From positions 1,226,046 to 1,290,045 of the forward strand of contig NZ_JAKLTM010000001.1 in the NCBI RefSeq assembly GCF_022012305.1: DNA of 64,000 nt. The letters are read 5' to 3'. The position numbers were made by a program, and so were the translations under genes. Shown piece by piece: positions 25,859 through 35,298 of the stretch. Source of the stretch: Ramlibacter paludis (GTDB lineage: Bacteria > Pseudomonadota > Gammaproteobacteria > Burkholderiales > Burkholderiaceae_C). Positions within the stretch are counted from its first letter, which is position 1; the number at the start of each line of letters is the position of its first letter. Below the pieces are notes generated by a model. It was not told the origin of the DNA. It ran no database searches and worked only from the letters and a program-made list of their open reading frames with translations.

Positions 25859-26893
25859 ATGGGAAAGAACAATCCGCTCAAGGGCTGGCAGGTGGACCGC
25901 GCCGCGATCCGCCACGTCGGCCACGGCCTGCAGCGGCCCGAATGCGTGCTGTGCGAACGCGACGGCACCGTTTGGGCGGCCGATGCCCGCGGCGGTGCGA
26001 CGCGCATCGCGCCCGATGGCACGCAGCAGCTGGTGGCGCCGCAGCAGCCGCCGGCTTCCGCCACCGACTTCCAGGCGCGCTACGTCCAAAGCCAGGGTTC
26101 GCTCCCGAACGGCATGACCTTCCTTGCCAACGGCGACTTCCTCATCGCCAACTGGGGCACCGATGCGGTGGAGGTGATGACGCGCGACGGCCGGCTGCGC
26201 CGCCTGTTCGACCGCATCGACGGCCAGCCGCTGGGCAAGGCCAACTTCCCGCTGCGGGACAGCCAGGGTCGTCTCTACCTCACGGTGACCACGCGCATGC
26301 AGCCGTGGACCGACTCGATCAATGCGCGGGCGGCCGACGGCTACATCGCGCTGTTCGACCTGCAGGGCAACGCGCGCATCGTCGCCGACGGCTTCGAGGG
26401 CACCAACGAGATCCGCATGGATGCCAACGAGGAGTGGCTCTACGTGGTGGAGAGCAACGCCCGCCGCATCTCGCGCCTGCGCGTGCGGCCCGATGGTTCG
26501 CTGGGCGAGCGCGAGGTCTACGGCCCGGCGCGGCTCGAAGGCTTCCCCGACGGCTTCGCCTTCGACGCCTACGGCAACCTGTGGGTGACGCTGGTCATGA
26601 CCGACAAGCTCGTCGCCATCACGCCCGAGCGTGACGTGCTCACGCTGCTGGACGACAGCGACCCGCAGGCCGTGAAGCGCCTGAACCAGCATTACGAAGC
26701 GCGGACCCTGACGCCCGAGATCATGGGCGCCACCGCCGGCACGCTGTGCCCGTGGATGGCGAGCCTGAGTTTCGGCGGCCCCGACCTGCACACCGTCTAC
26801 CTGGGCAGCCTGCGCGGCACCACCTTGCCCAGCTTCCGCGCCCCCGTCGCGGGCCTGCCCCTGGTGCACTGGAACGAAGGAAAGCAACGATGA
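25859..26893 (+). CDS. SMP-30/gluconolactonase family protein
   Basis: The 344-residue product is a six-bladed propeller lactonase-like protein. The expected metal ligands are suggested by Glu in RPECVLC, Asn in SLPNGMTF and GTNEIRMD, and Asp in DGFAFDAYGNLWVT. It probably hydrolyses a lactone. It is the first gene of an operon divergent from a LysR regulator, and its stop overlaps the following FAH gene (ATGA). Confidence 0.87.
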   Translation: MGKNNPLKGWQVDRAAIRHVGHGLQRPECVLCERDGTVWAADARGGATRIAPDGTQQLVAPQQPPASATDFQARYVQSQGSLPNGMTFLANGDFLIANWGTDAVEVMTRDGRLRRLFDRIDGQPLGKANFPLRDSQGRLYLTVTTRMQPWTDSINARAADGYIALFDLQGNARIVADGFEGTNEIRMDANEEWLYVVESNARRISRLRVRPDGSLGEREVYGPARLEGFPDGFAFDAYGNLWVTLVMTDKLVAITPERDVLTLLDDSDPQAVKRLNQHYEARTLTPEIMGATAGTLCPWMASLSFGGPDLHTVYLGSLRGTTLPSFRAPVAGLPLVHWNEGKQR

Positions 26894-27876
26894 AACTCGC
26901 CACCCTCAAGAACGGCAGCAAGGACGGCCGCCTGGTCGTCGTCTCGCGTGACCTGCAGCGCGCCGTCGACGCCACGCGCATCGCGCCCAGCCTGCTGGCC
27001 GCCCTGGAGAACTGGTCCGGCTGCGAGCCGCAGCTGCAGAAGCTCTACGCGCAGCTGAATGCCGGCCAGGCCGACGGCGCCTTCGACTTCGACCCGCGCG
27101 AAGCCGCCGCCCCGCTCCCGCGCGCTCCCCAGTGGTGCGACGGCTCGGCCTTCCTGAACCACGGCAACCTGATGCAGACGGCCTTCAACATGCCGCCGAT
27201 CCCGGACGCCGAAACCATCCCGCTGATGTACCAGGGCGGCTCCGACGACCTGCTGGGCCCGCACGACGATGTTCCGCTGCCGGACGAGGCGCACGGCATC
27301 GACTTCGAAGGCGAGTTCGGCGTGATCGTCGCCGGCGTGCCCATGGCCTGCACGCCGGCGCAGGCGCGCAGCCGCATCGCGCTGCTGGTGCAGATCAACG
27401 ACGTCAGCCTGCGCGCCTTCGGCCCGCGCGAAATGAAGACCGGCTTCGGCTTCTTCCAGGCCAAGCCGTCCTCCAGCTTCGCGCCGGTGGCCGTCACGCC
27501 CGACGAGATCGGCGACGCGTGGCGCGACGCGCGCGTGGGCCTGGACCTGGCCATCGAATACAACGGCCGCTGGTTCGGCGACCCGAACGGGCGCGAGATG
27601 AACTTCGGCTTCGACCAGCTGGTCGCGCACGCGGCCGCCACCCGGCGCCTGTCGCCCGGCACCATCATCGGCTCGGGCACGGTGTCCAACGCCGGCGGCA
27701 AGAAGGGCTCGGCCTGCATCGCCGAACGCCGCGCCATCGAGCAGATCAACGAAGGCGCGCCCAAGACGCCGTTCATGAAGTTCGGCGACCGCGTGCGCAT
27801 GGAGGCCCGCTGGCAGGACCAGCCGGTCTTCGGCGCCATCGACCAGCGCGTCGTGCAAGCCGCCAAGCCGGAGTAA
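26890..27876 (+). CDS. Fumarylacetoacetate hydrolase family protein
   Basis: This 328-residue protein has an N-terminal extension (about 1-75) and the FAH catalytic core, with the metal-binding ExE in DFEGEFGVIV and the glycine-rich GSGTVSNAGG. FAH enzymes hydrolyse or decarboxylate beta-diketo acids and are common in aromatic degradation. It starts inside the lactonase stop (ATGA) and is followed by a cyclase gene after 5 bases. Confidence 0.88.
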   Translation: MKLATLKNGSKDGRLVVVSRDLQRAVDATRIAPSLLAALENWSGCEPQLQKLYAQLNAGQADGAFDFDPREAAAPLPRAPQWCDGSAFLNHGNLMQTAFNMPPIPDAETIPLMYQGGSDDLLGPHDDVPLPDEAHGIDFEGEFGVIVAGVPMACTPAQARSRIALLVQINDVSLRAFGPREMKTGFGFFQAKPSSSFAPVAVTPDEIGDAWRDARVGLDLAIEYNGRWFGDPNGREMNFGFDQLVAHAAATRRLSPGTIIGSGTVSNAGGKKGSACIAERRAIEQINEGAPKTPFMKFGDRVRMEARWQDQPVFGAIDQRVVQAAKPE

Positions 27877-27881
27877 GCAGC

Positions 27882-28667
27882 ATGCCCCGTTTCGTCGACC
27901 TCTCGATCTACCTGGAAAACGACGTGCTCTCGGACCCGCCGCCGCTGGCGCCGAAGATCACCTACCAGAAGCACGCCGACACGCTGCCGGAGTTCATGCA
28001 CATGCTGCCTGGCACCACCGCCGCGGACTATCCCGACGGCGAGGCCGCGGCCGCCGAATGGGTGACGCTCACCACGCACAGCGGCACCCACCTGGACGCG
28101 CCCTGGCACTTCCACTCGACGCAGGACGCGAAGCTGGGCGGCAGCAAGCCCTCGAAGACCATCGACCAGATCCCGCTGGACTGGTGCTTCCGCCCCGGCG
28201 TGAAGCTGGACTTCCGCCACTTCCCGGACGGCTACGTGGCGACCGCGAAGGACGTCGAGGCGGAGCTCGCGCGCATCGGCCACGTGCTGCAGCCCTTCGA
28301 CATCGTGGTGGTCAACACGCGCGCCGGCTCGCGCTACGGCAACAACGACTACGTGCAGGCCGGCTGCGGCATGGGCTACGAGGCGACGATGTACCTGCTG
28401 GAGCGCGGCGTGCGCGTGACCGGCACCGATGCCTGGAGCTGGGACGCGCCCTTCTCGTACACCGCGCAGAAGGTGGCCGAGACGGGCGACAAGTCCCTCA
28501 TCTGGGAGGGCCACAAGGCCGGCCGCGACATCGGCTACTGCCACCTGGAGAAGCTGCACAACCTGGAAGCGCTGCCGGGCGACGGCTTCACCATCAGCTG
28601 TTTTCCGCACAAGATCCGGGGTGCGTCCGCCGGCTGGACCCGCGCGGTCGCCATCTTCGAAGAATGA
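27882..28667 (+). CDS. Cyclase family protein (kynurenine formamidase-like)
   Basis: The 261-residue product carries the metal motif HSGTHLDAPWH of the cyclase/KynB family (HxGTHxDxPxH). These enzymes hydrolyse formamides, lactams or related bonds. The context of lactonase and FAH hydrolase suggests a hydrolytic step in degradation of a ring compound instead of tryptophan breakdown. It starts 5 bases after the FAH stop. Confidence 0.88.
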   Translation: MPRFVDLSIYLENDVLSDPPPLAPKITYQKHADTLPEFMHMLPGTTAADYPDGEAAAAEWVTLTTHSGTHLDAPWHFHSTQDAKLGGSKPSKTIDQIPLDWCFRPGVKLDFRHFPDGYVATAKDVEAELARIGHVLQPFDIVVVNTRAGSRYGNNDYVQAGCGMGYEATMYLLERGVRVTGTDAWSWDAPFSYTAQKVAETGDKSLIWEGHKAGRDIGYCHLEKLHNLEALPGDGFTISCFPHKIRGASAGWTRAVAIFEE

Positions 28668-28693
28668 CAAAAACCACCCAAAAGGAGACAAGA

Positions 28694-30412
28694 ATGAAGA
28701 CATCCCTCGCCTTCGCCCTGGCGGCCGCCGGCCTGGCCGGTTGCGCCGGCTTGCAGGGGCCGGCGCCTGCCGTGCCTTTCACGCCCATGGCCCTCCAGCG
28801 CTGCGAGCAGCTGGCCGGCCTGGCGATTCCCGCCTCCGCGATCGGCCTCCCCACCAACGGGGCCGTCGTCACCAGCGCGGAGCGCGCACCGGAAGTCGCG
28901 CCGTTTCGGGACGCGGAAGGCGAACACCTGCTGACCACGCCCTCGCGCTGCCTGGTGCAGGGTCGCGTGAATCCGCTGGACGCGAATGCGTCGCCGATCA
29001 ACTTCGCGGTGAACCTGCCGCTGGCCAACTGGAACGGCCGCGCGCTGCAGTCCGGCGGGGGCGGCATGGGCGGCGTGGTGATCACGGCGCCGGGCAACAA
29101 GGCCTCCGGCCGCTTCGATCCGAACCCCGTGAACGTGCCGTACCCGGTGACGCAGGGCTACGTCACCTACGGCAGCGACCAGGGGCACCCGCGCGCGGGC
29201 CCCACCAGCTTCGCCTTCGCGCGCAACGACGAGGTGCTGCGCAACTGGGCGTACGAGGAGATCAAGAAGACGCGCGACGCCGTGATGGTGGTGGTGGAGG
29301 CGGCCTATGGCCGCAAGCCGACGCACGTGTTCTTCAGCGGCGAATCGGCGGGCGGGCGCGAGGCGCTGCGCGCCGCGCAGAAGTTCCCGCGCGACTACGA
29401 CGGCGTGATCGCGACCTCTCCCGTCATCAGCTGGTACCCGATCCACCTGTTCGACAACGAAGTGCGCACGGCGCTCACCGCCGGCTTCCTCGACGCCCGT
29501 GCGATCAAGCTGGTGGCGGACCGCACGCGGGCCAGCTGCGACGCCGCCGACGGCCTGCGGGACGGCGTGGTCGCCAAGTACCTGGAATGCCCCAACGACG
29601 CGGCGCAGCTCCTGTGCAAACCCGGCGACGCACCCGGCAGCTGCCTCACGCCCGCGCAGCTGGCGTCGGTGAACGCCATCCGCGAGCCGCGCCAGCTGGC
29701 CGTGCCTTTCGCCAACGGCGTCACGCGGGTGCCGGGCTTCGGCGTGACCGGCGACGAGGATGGCACCGGCTGGCAATGGCCCTTCTATGCCGTGGGCACC
29801 GAGGCGCCGTCGCGGCCACTGCCGCCCGGCTTCGGCTTCGAGCCCCGGCGCGGCGCGGTGCTGAACTTCGCCGGCTTCCTGATCCGCCACACCATCGTGC
29901 AGAAGGACGACTTCGATCCCTACGGCTTCGACCTGCGCCCGCACGCGCAGCGCATCGCCTGGCTGTCGAACCTGTTCGACGCGACCGACCCGGACCTCTC
30001 CGCGTTCGCGGCGCGCGGGGGCAAGCTGATCGTGGTCCATCCCTCGGCCGACAACGCGTCGCCGCTGACGCTGTCCGCCGAGTACTTCGGCAGCGTGCGG
30101 CAGAAGCTGGGCGACGCGGCCACCGACCGCTTCATGCGCCTGTACGTTCCCGCCGGCGGCAGCCACAACGTGGGCGGCACCAGCCAGGTGAACGCGCTGG
30201 CGATGCTGGAAGACTGGGTGCTGCGCGGCCAGGTGCCGCCCGATGCGCCGGTGGCGGAGAACCGCAGCATCGAGGACGCCGCCCTGATCAACACCATGCC
30301 CGCCTGCCGCTTCCCGGCCTGGCCGCGCTACAACGGCAGCGGCGACCCGAAGGTGGCTGCCAGTTTCACCTGCGTGCCTCGGCCCGAGTTGCTGCAGATG
30401 CGGCAGCAATGA
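28694..30412 (+). CDS. Tannase/feruloyl-esterase-like lipoprotein with divergent active site
   Basis: The 572-residue product has a lipoprotein signal (GLAGCAG, Cys about residue 17) and a tannase/feruloyl esterase fold. The nucleophile is Ser218 in SGESAGGRE and the histidine is His491 in GGSHNVGG. In classical members Ser is preceded by Cys and His is followed by Cys, the two joined by a disulfide (CS-D-HC). Here both positions are changed, to Glu217 and Asn492. An AAGGAGA site precedes the start. The gene sits between the cyclase and an ABC importer, so it may release the compound that the importer takes up. Confidence 0.82.
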   Translation: MKTSLAFALAAAGLAGCAGLQGPAPAVPFTPMALQRCEQLAGLAIPASAIGLPTNGAVVTSAERAPEVAPFRDAEGEHLLTTPSRCLVQGRVNPLDANASPINFAVNLPLANWNGRALQSGGGGMGGVVITAPGNKASGRFDPNPVNVPYPVTQGYVTYGSDQGHPRAGPTSFAFARNDEVLRNWAYEEIKKTRDAVMVVVEAAYGRKPTHVFFSGESAGGREALRAAQKFPRDYDGVIATSPVISWYPIHLFDNEVRTALTAGFLDARAIKLVADRTRASCDAADGLRDGVVAKYLECPNDAAQLLCKPGDAPGSCLTPAQLASVNAIREPRQLAVPFANGVTRVPGFGVTGDEDGTGWQWPFYAVGTEAPSRPLPPGFGFEPRRGAVLNFAGFLIRHTIVQKDDFDPYGFDLRPHAQRIAWLSNLFDATDPDLSAFAARGGKLIVVHPSADNASPLTLSAEYFGSVRQKLGDAATDRFMRLYVPAGGSHNVGGTSQVNALAMLEDWVLRGQVPPDAPVAENRSIEDAALINTMPACRFPAWPRYNGSGDPKVAASFTCVPRPELLQMRQQ

Positions 30413-30431
30413 AGACAAACTGGAGACCAGC

Positions 30432-31385
30432 ATGAACAACAAGATTTCCCGTCGCGTGGTGATCGCTGCCGGCGCCGCCGGCCTGGCCGCGGCGGCCCTG
30501 CCGCTGCGCGCGCAGGCGCCGCTGAAGGCCATCTTCGGCTACACCGCAGTCACTGACTTCGCCACGGTGTTCATCGCCCGCGAGGAGGGGTACTTCACGA
30601 AGCACGGCCTCGACATCGAGCCCAAGCTGATTCCCCTCAATCCCTCGATCCCGCCTGCGATCCAGTCGGACTCGATCCAGCTGGGCGGCCCGACGCCTTC
30701 GGTGTTCCTGCAGGCCGTGGATGGCGGGCTGGACCAGGTGGTGCTCACCGGCGGCGGCGCCACCTCGAAGAAGATGACCGGCATCGGCCTGGTTGCGCGC
30801 GCGGGCGCCGGCATCAAGACCGCCCAGGACTGCGCGGGCAAGAAGATCGGCGTGCCCGGACTCGGCGCCTTCCTGCACGTCGGTTTCCGCGCCTGGCTCA
30901 AGTCGCAGGGCGTCGACTACAACAAGGTCAACTTCATCGAAGCCGCCTTCCCGCAGCACGGCGACTTGCTGCGCGGCGGCTCGCTCGACGCGGTGGTGAC
31001 GGCCGACCCGTTCATGGCGCGCATCGTCGGCAGCGGCATCGGCTACGTCGCCTCCTACTACTCCACCTTCCTGCCCGATGGCCTGCCCTCGCTGGTGTTC
31101 GTCGCGCGGCGCGACTGGGTGCAGAAGAATCCGGCCGCGGCCAAGGGCTTCCAGGCCGCGATCGGCGAGGCCGCCAGGTTCCTGAACGACCCGAAGAACA
31201 GCGCCAAGGTTCGCGAGCACATCGGCAAGTACATCAAGCTGCCGCCCGACGTACTGGCCACGGTGCAGATCAGCCCGCCGCTGCCGGTGGTGACCGAGCC
31301 GGTGCTGGGCTGGTGGGCCGACCAGATGGTGGAGCAGAAGCTGCTCAAGGCCAAGCCCGCGCTGGCGAATCTGATCGTCAAGTGA
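30432..31385 (+). CDS. ABC transporter substrate-binding protein (NitT/TauT type)
   Basis: This 317-residue periplasmic protein has an N-terminal signal with twin arginines (SRRVVIAAGAAGLAAAALP) and the NMT1/SsuA-like fold, seen in FGYTAVTDFATVFIAREEG and GKKIGVPG. Members bind sulfonates, pyrimidine precursors or aromatic acids. It is followed by its own ATPase (GTGA overlap) and two permeases, making a complete importer. Confidence 0.88.
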   Translation: MNNKISRRVVIAAGAAGLAAAALPLRAQAPLKAIFGYTAVTDFATVFIAREEGYFTKHGLDIEPKLIPLNPSIPPAIQSDSIQLGGPTPSVFLQAVDGGLDQVVLTGGGATSKKMTGIGLVARAGAGIKTAQDCAGKKIGVPGLGAFLHVGFRAWLKSQGVDYNKVNFIEAAFPQHGDLLRGGSLDAVVTADPFMARIVGSGIGYVASYYSTFLPDGLPSLVFVARRDWVQKNPAAAKGFQAAIGEAARFLNDPKNSAKVREHIGKYIKLPPDVLATVQISPPLPVVTEPVLGWWADQMVEQKLLKAKPALANLIVK

Positions 31386-32161
31386 AGCCGGAACTCGCGC
31401 CGCTGCTGGCCTTCGACGGCGTGGCCATCCACCTGGGCGGCCGCGAAATCCTGTCGCCCACCACCGTGCACGTGGGGCAGGGCGAGTTCGTCTGCATCAT
31501 CGGCCCCTCCGGCTGCGGCAAGACCACGCTGCTGCGCGCGGCCGCCGGCTTCGTCACGCCCAGCGGCGGTGAGGTGCGACGCGCGGGCGAACTGGTGCGC
31601 GGGCCTTCGCGCGAGGCAGCCTTCGTGTTCCAGGACTATGGGCGCGCGCTGCTGCCGTGGCGCACGGTGGCGGGCAACGTGAGCCTGGCGCTGGAGGCGG
31701 CGGGCGTCCCGCCGGCGGAGCGTCCGGCGCGCATTGCCCGCGTGCTGCAGACCGTCGGCCTGGCGCAGCACGCGGAGAAGTTTCCGCTGCAGCTCTCCGG
31801 CGGCATGCAGCAGCGCGCGCAGATCGCCCGTTGCCTGGCGCAGGAGCCACGGCTGCTGATGATGGACGAGCCTTTTGGCGCGCTCGACGCGATGACGCGC
31901 GAGTCGCTGCAGGACGAAGTGGCGCGGCTGGTGCGCGAGAGCGGCCTGACGGTGCTGTTCGTCACGCACGACCTCGACGAAGCGATCTACCTCGGCGACC
32001 GGGTGATTGCGCTGCGTTCCAACCCCACGCCGGAGAAGCCGAGTGTGGCCGCGATCGTCGACGTGGACATCCCGCGTCCGCGCAACCAGCTGGAGACGAA
32101 GGAGCACCCCGAGTACTTGCGGCTGCGGCGCGAGCTGTACCACTACCTGGGGCACCACTGA
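31382..32161 (+). CDS. ABC transporter ATP-binding protein (NitT/TauT type)
   Basis: The product is a 259-residue ATPase with Walker A GPSGCGKTT, signature LSGGMQQR, Walker B LLMMDEPFGALD and the H-loop VTHD. The start is GTG overlapping the binding-protein stop (GTGA). Its stop shares one base with the following permease start (TGATG). It powers uptake through the two permeases downstream. Confidence 0.93.
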   Translation: MKPELAPLLAFDGVAIHLGGREILSPTTVHVGQGEFVCIIGPSGCGKTTLLRAAAGFVTPSGGEVRRAGELVRGPSREAAFVFQDYGRALLPWRTVAGNVSLALEAAGVPPAERPARIARVLQTVGLAQHAEKFPLQLSGGMQQRAQIARCLAQEPRLLMMDEPFGALDAMTRESLQDEVARLVRESGLTVLFVTHDLDEAIYLGDRVIALRSNPTPEKPSVAAIVDVDIPRPRNQLETKEHPEYLRLRRELYHYLGHH

Positions 32162-32925
32162 TGCGCGCGAGGCTGCTGGCCGTTGCGCGCGGCGCGGCTG
32201 CACCGATGGTGCTGCTGGCGCTGCTGGAGTGGTATGCGCGCGGGCCGGGCAAGAGCAGCGATGCGCTGGCGGCGCCGACGGCTGCCGCCGTGGCTTTCGG
32301 CAAGGCCGTCGCCGATGGCTCGCTGCTGCAGGCCACCGGCTTCACCTTGTGGAGCGCCGCGACAGGGCTGGCGATCGGCTTCATCCTCGGCACGCTCGTG
32401 GGCGTCTGGCTCGGGCTTTCGTTGCGCGCCGGCCGCTGGGGCTTCCTCACGGTGGAAGTGCTGCGCCCGGTGCCGTCGGTGGCACTGATCCCGCTGGCGA
32501 TGCTGGTGTTCGGCTTCGGCGTGCGAATGGAGAGTTCGGTGGTCGCATTCGCGGTGTTCTGGCCGATGCTGGTGCTCGCGCAGGCCGCCGCCAGGCAGGT
32601 CGATCCGCGCCTGCTGGAGGTCTCCCACGCGCTCGGCCTGTCGCCGCTGGCCCGCCTGGGCAAGATCGTGCTGCCGGCCATGGTGCCCCGGCTCTTCGTC
32701 GCGCTGCGGCTCGGCGTCGCCATCGCGCTGGTCGTGGCGGTGACGGTGGAGATCGCCGCCAACCCCTACGGCATGGGCTACGCGATCATGGTTTCGCAGC
32801 AAAGCCTGGACCCGGCGCTGATGCTCGCCTGGCTGTTCTGGATCGCCGTCGTCGGCTATGCGATCAACGCGCTGGCCTTGCGGCTGCAGCAACGCGTCGC
32901 CCGCGCGATGGGGGCGGCAGCATGA
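32161..32925 (+). CDS. ABC transporter permease 1
   Basis: This 254-residue inner-membrane permease of the SsuC/TauC kind has about six hydrophobic segments and a coupling-loop region EVSHALGLSPLARLGKIVLP that contacts the ATPase. It overlaps the ATPase gene by one base and the second permease gene by four (ATGA). Two different permeases instead of one duplicated subunit indicate a heterodimeric channel. Confidence 0.9.
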   Translation: MRARLLAVARGAAAPMVLLALLEWYARGPGKSSDALAAPTAAAVAFGKAVADGSLLQATGFTLWSAATGLAIGFILGTLVGVWLGLSLRAGRWGFLTVEVLRPVPSVALIPLAMLVFGFGVRMESSVVAFAVFWPMLVLAQAAARQVDPRLLEVSHALGLSPLARLGKIVLPAMVPRLFVALRLGVAIALVVAVTVEIAANPYGMGYAIMVSQQSLDPALMLAWLFWIAVVGYAINALALRLQQRVARAMGAAA

Positions 32926-33677
32926 CCCGGCGCAGCGGCTGGATCGGTTCCCTGCTGGTGCTGGCGGCGTTCCTTGCGCTCTGGTGGCTGGCCAGCCACC
33001 TGCAGTGGGTCAGCAAGGTGTTCCTGCCGACGCCCGAGGCGACTTTCGCGAGCCTGGTCGAAGGGCTGCAAGGCGGCGCGCTGCTGGAGCAAAGCGGCCA
33101 GACCCTGCGCCGCATGGTCGAAGGCTGGCTGCTGGCCTGCCTGCTCGGCATCATGCTCGGCGCGGCGATCGGCACTTCGGCCGCCGCGCGCGCGTGGCTG
33201 CAGCCCATGCTGGAGTTCATCCGGCCGCTGCCGGCATCGGCCGTGATGCCGCTGGCCATCTCGATCTTCGGTCTCGGGCCCAACATGGTCTTGTCGGTCG
33301 TGGCCTTCGGCGCGATGTGGCCGGTGCTGCTGGCCACCTTGCACGGCTTCGCATCCGTCGAGCCGCGCCTGCGCGAAGTGGCCGGCGCGCTGCAACTGCC
33401 GCGGCGCGACTTCATCTGGAAGATCGGCCTGCCAAGCGCCATGCCCGACATCCTGGCCGGCATGCGCCTGTCGATGACCGTGTCCCTGATCGTCGCCGTG
33501 GTCGGCGAGATGATCGCGTCGCAGACCGGCCTGGGCCAGGCGATCCTGCTGGCGGCCCGGTCGTTCCGCGCCAGCGAGCTGTTCGCCGGGATCGTCCTGC
33601 TGGGCGTGATCGGCTTCGGCGCCAATGCGCTGCTGGCGGCGGCGGAGCAACGCCTGCTGCGCTGGCAGCGCGCCTGA
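32922..33677 (+). CDS. ABC transporter permease 2
   Basis: The 251-residue product is a second SsuC-like permease with its own coupling loop, EVAGALQLPRRDFIWKIGLP, and about six membrane segments. It overlaps permease 1 by ATGA. It completes the importer encoded by 30432-33677. Confidence 0.9.
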   Translation: MTRRSGWIGSLLVLAAFLALWWLASHLQWVSKVFLPTPEATFASLVEGLQGGALLEQSGQTLRRMVEGWLLACLLGIMLGAAIGTSAAARAWLQPMLEFIRPLPASAVMPLAISIFGLGPNMVLSVVAFGAMWPVLLATLHGFASVEPRLREVAGALQLPRRDFIWKIGLPSAMPDILAGMRLSMTVSLIVAVVGEMIASQTGLGQAILLAARSFRASELFAGIVLLGVIGFGANALLAAAEQRLLRWQRA

Positions 33678-33698
33678 ATTTTCCCGAAGGAGACCTGC

Positions 33699-34280
33699 AT
33701 GAGCCTGCCTGCCATCCACCGCGTGGTCACCGGCCACGATGCCGACGGCGCCGCTGTCGTCTCGAGCCAGGGGCCGCTGCCGACCGTGGTCGAAGTGAAG
33801 GCCATCCCCGGCACGATCTTCCACGAGGTCTGGTCCACCAGCGCCACGCCGGCGCCGGTGGACAACGGCGCCGACCCGACGCTAGGCCCGCTGAAGCTGC
33901 CGCCGCCCGAACACGGCACGCGCATCCGTTTCGTCGACATTCCGCCCGACACCGCGGAGCTGCATGCGCGTGGCGCCGATTCGCTGCGCGCCGGCTTCTC
34001 CGAGATCGGCGATGCCGGCGCGTCGACGGCCCATGCCGGCGCCCCGCATCCGCTGATGCACCGCACCGAGACCGTCGACTATGGCGTGGTGATCGAAGGC
34101 GAGCTCACGCTGGTGCTGGACCGCGGCGAAGTGCAGTGCAAACCCGGCACCGTGGTCGTGCAGCGCGGCACCAACCACGCCTGGGCCAACCGTTCCGGCA
34201 AGCCCTGCCGCATGCTGTTCGTGCTGGTGGATGGCCGCAACGACCCGGCCATCGCAGCGGCGCTGGCCCGGCGCAGCTGA
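33699..34280 (+). CDS. Cupin domain protein
   Basis: This 193-residue protein has a single conserved cupin barrel in its C-terminal half, with candidate metal ligands in HRTETVDYGVVIEGE and the second motif GTNHAW. Such proteins may be dioxygenases, isomerases or binding proteins. A GAAGGAGA site lies before the ATG. Operon position suggests a role in the same pathway as the lactonase, FAH and cyclase genes. Confidence 0.82.
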   Translation: MSLPAIHRVVTGHDADGAAVVSSQGPLPTVVEVKAIPGTIFHEVWSTSATPAPVDNGADPTLGPLKLPPPEHGTRIRFVDIPPDTAELHARGADSLRAGFSEIGDAGASTAHAGAPHPLMHRTETVDYGVVIEGELTLVLDRGEVQCKPGTVVVQRGTNHAWANRSGKPCRMLFVLVDGRNDPAIAAALARRS

Positions 34281-34328
34281 CCCGCCGGCAATCGAACCTT
34301 TCCGACTCCTGATCCCAAGAAACACAAG

Positions 34329-35294
34329 ATGCGTCCCCTTCGTTGTTCCCTTCTCGCGCTGCTGGCCCTGGCCTTCATTTCCGCGCAAGCCGCCTACCCG
34401 GACAAGCCGGTCAAGCTGCTCGTCCCCTATGTGGCAGGCTCGCCCGCCGACAACGTGGCGCGCACGCTCGCCGATGGCCTGGCCAAGCGGCTGCAGCAGC
34501 CCGTGGTGGTGGACAACCGGCCCGGCGCCAATGCCTTGATAGGCACCCAGGCCCTGGCGCGCGCTGCCGCCGACGGCTACACCATCGGCATCGGCAATCT
34601 CGACACCCATGCGCTCAACCCGCTGCTGTACAAGTCGCCCGGCTATGACCCGGAGCACGACTTTGCACCGGTGGTGCTGGTGTCGCGGCCGACCCTGATG
34701 CTGGTCGGCAGCCCCGCGCTGCAGGCGAAGACCGGCGCCGAACTCGTGGCGCTCGCGAAGGCGCAGCCGGGCAAGCTGACCTACGGCACCTGGGGCCTCG
34801 GCAGCGCCGCGCACCTGTGGGGCATCCAGCTCGAACAGGCCGCGAAGATCGACCTGCTGCACGTGCCCTACCAGGGCTCGCCGGCCGCGGCCAATGCGCT
34901 GTTCGGCAACCAGATCGACCTGATGTTCATGTCGCCGGCCCAGGCGCTGCCCAGCGAGAAGGCCGGCAAGCTGAAGATCATCGGCAGCACCGCCGCCAAG
35001 CGCGTCGCCGCCTGGTCGCAGGTGCCCACGCTGGCGGAGCAAGGCTTTGCCGGCTACGAAGGCGCGACCTGGTTCGGCATCTTCGCCCCGGCCGGCACAC
35101 CGGCCGACGTGGTGGACCGCCTCAACCGCGAACTCAATGCGGTGCTGCAGGCGCCGGAGACGATCGAGAAGTTCGCCACGATGGCAATGACGCCCGAGGG
35201 CGGCGTTCGCCAGGATCTCGCGCAGACCGTGGCGGCCAGCCGTCGCAAGTGGGCGCAGACCATCGCCGACAAGAAGATCCAGCTGGAGAACTGA
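34329..35294 (+). CDS. Bug-family tripartite tricarboxylate binding protein
   Basis: The product is a 321-residue periplasmic Bug protein with a signal peptide (cleavage near ISAQAA), LLVPYVAGSPADN and NRPGANALIG motifs. It is followed 4 bases later by a second Bug gene. The two proteins are distinct in sequence and probably bind different ligands. No TctAB genes accompany them. Confidence 0.9.
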   Translation: MRPLRCSLLALLALAFISAQAAYPDKPVKLLVPYVAGSPADNVARTLADGLAKRLQQPVVVDNRPGANALIGTQALARAAADGYTIGIGNLDTHALNPLLYKSPGYDPEHDFAPVVLVSRPTLMLVGSPALQAKTGAELVALAKAQPGKLTYGTWGLGSAAHLWGIQLEQAAKIDLLHVPYQGSPAAANALFGNQIDLMFMSPAQALPSEKAGKLKIIGSTAAKRVAAWSQVPTLAEQGFAGYEGATWFGIFAPAGTPADVVDRLNRELNAVLQAPETIEKFATMAMTPEGGVRQDLAQTVAASRRKWAQTIADKKIQLEN

Positions 35295-35298
35295 AGCC

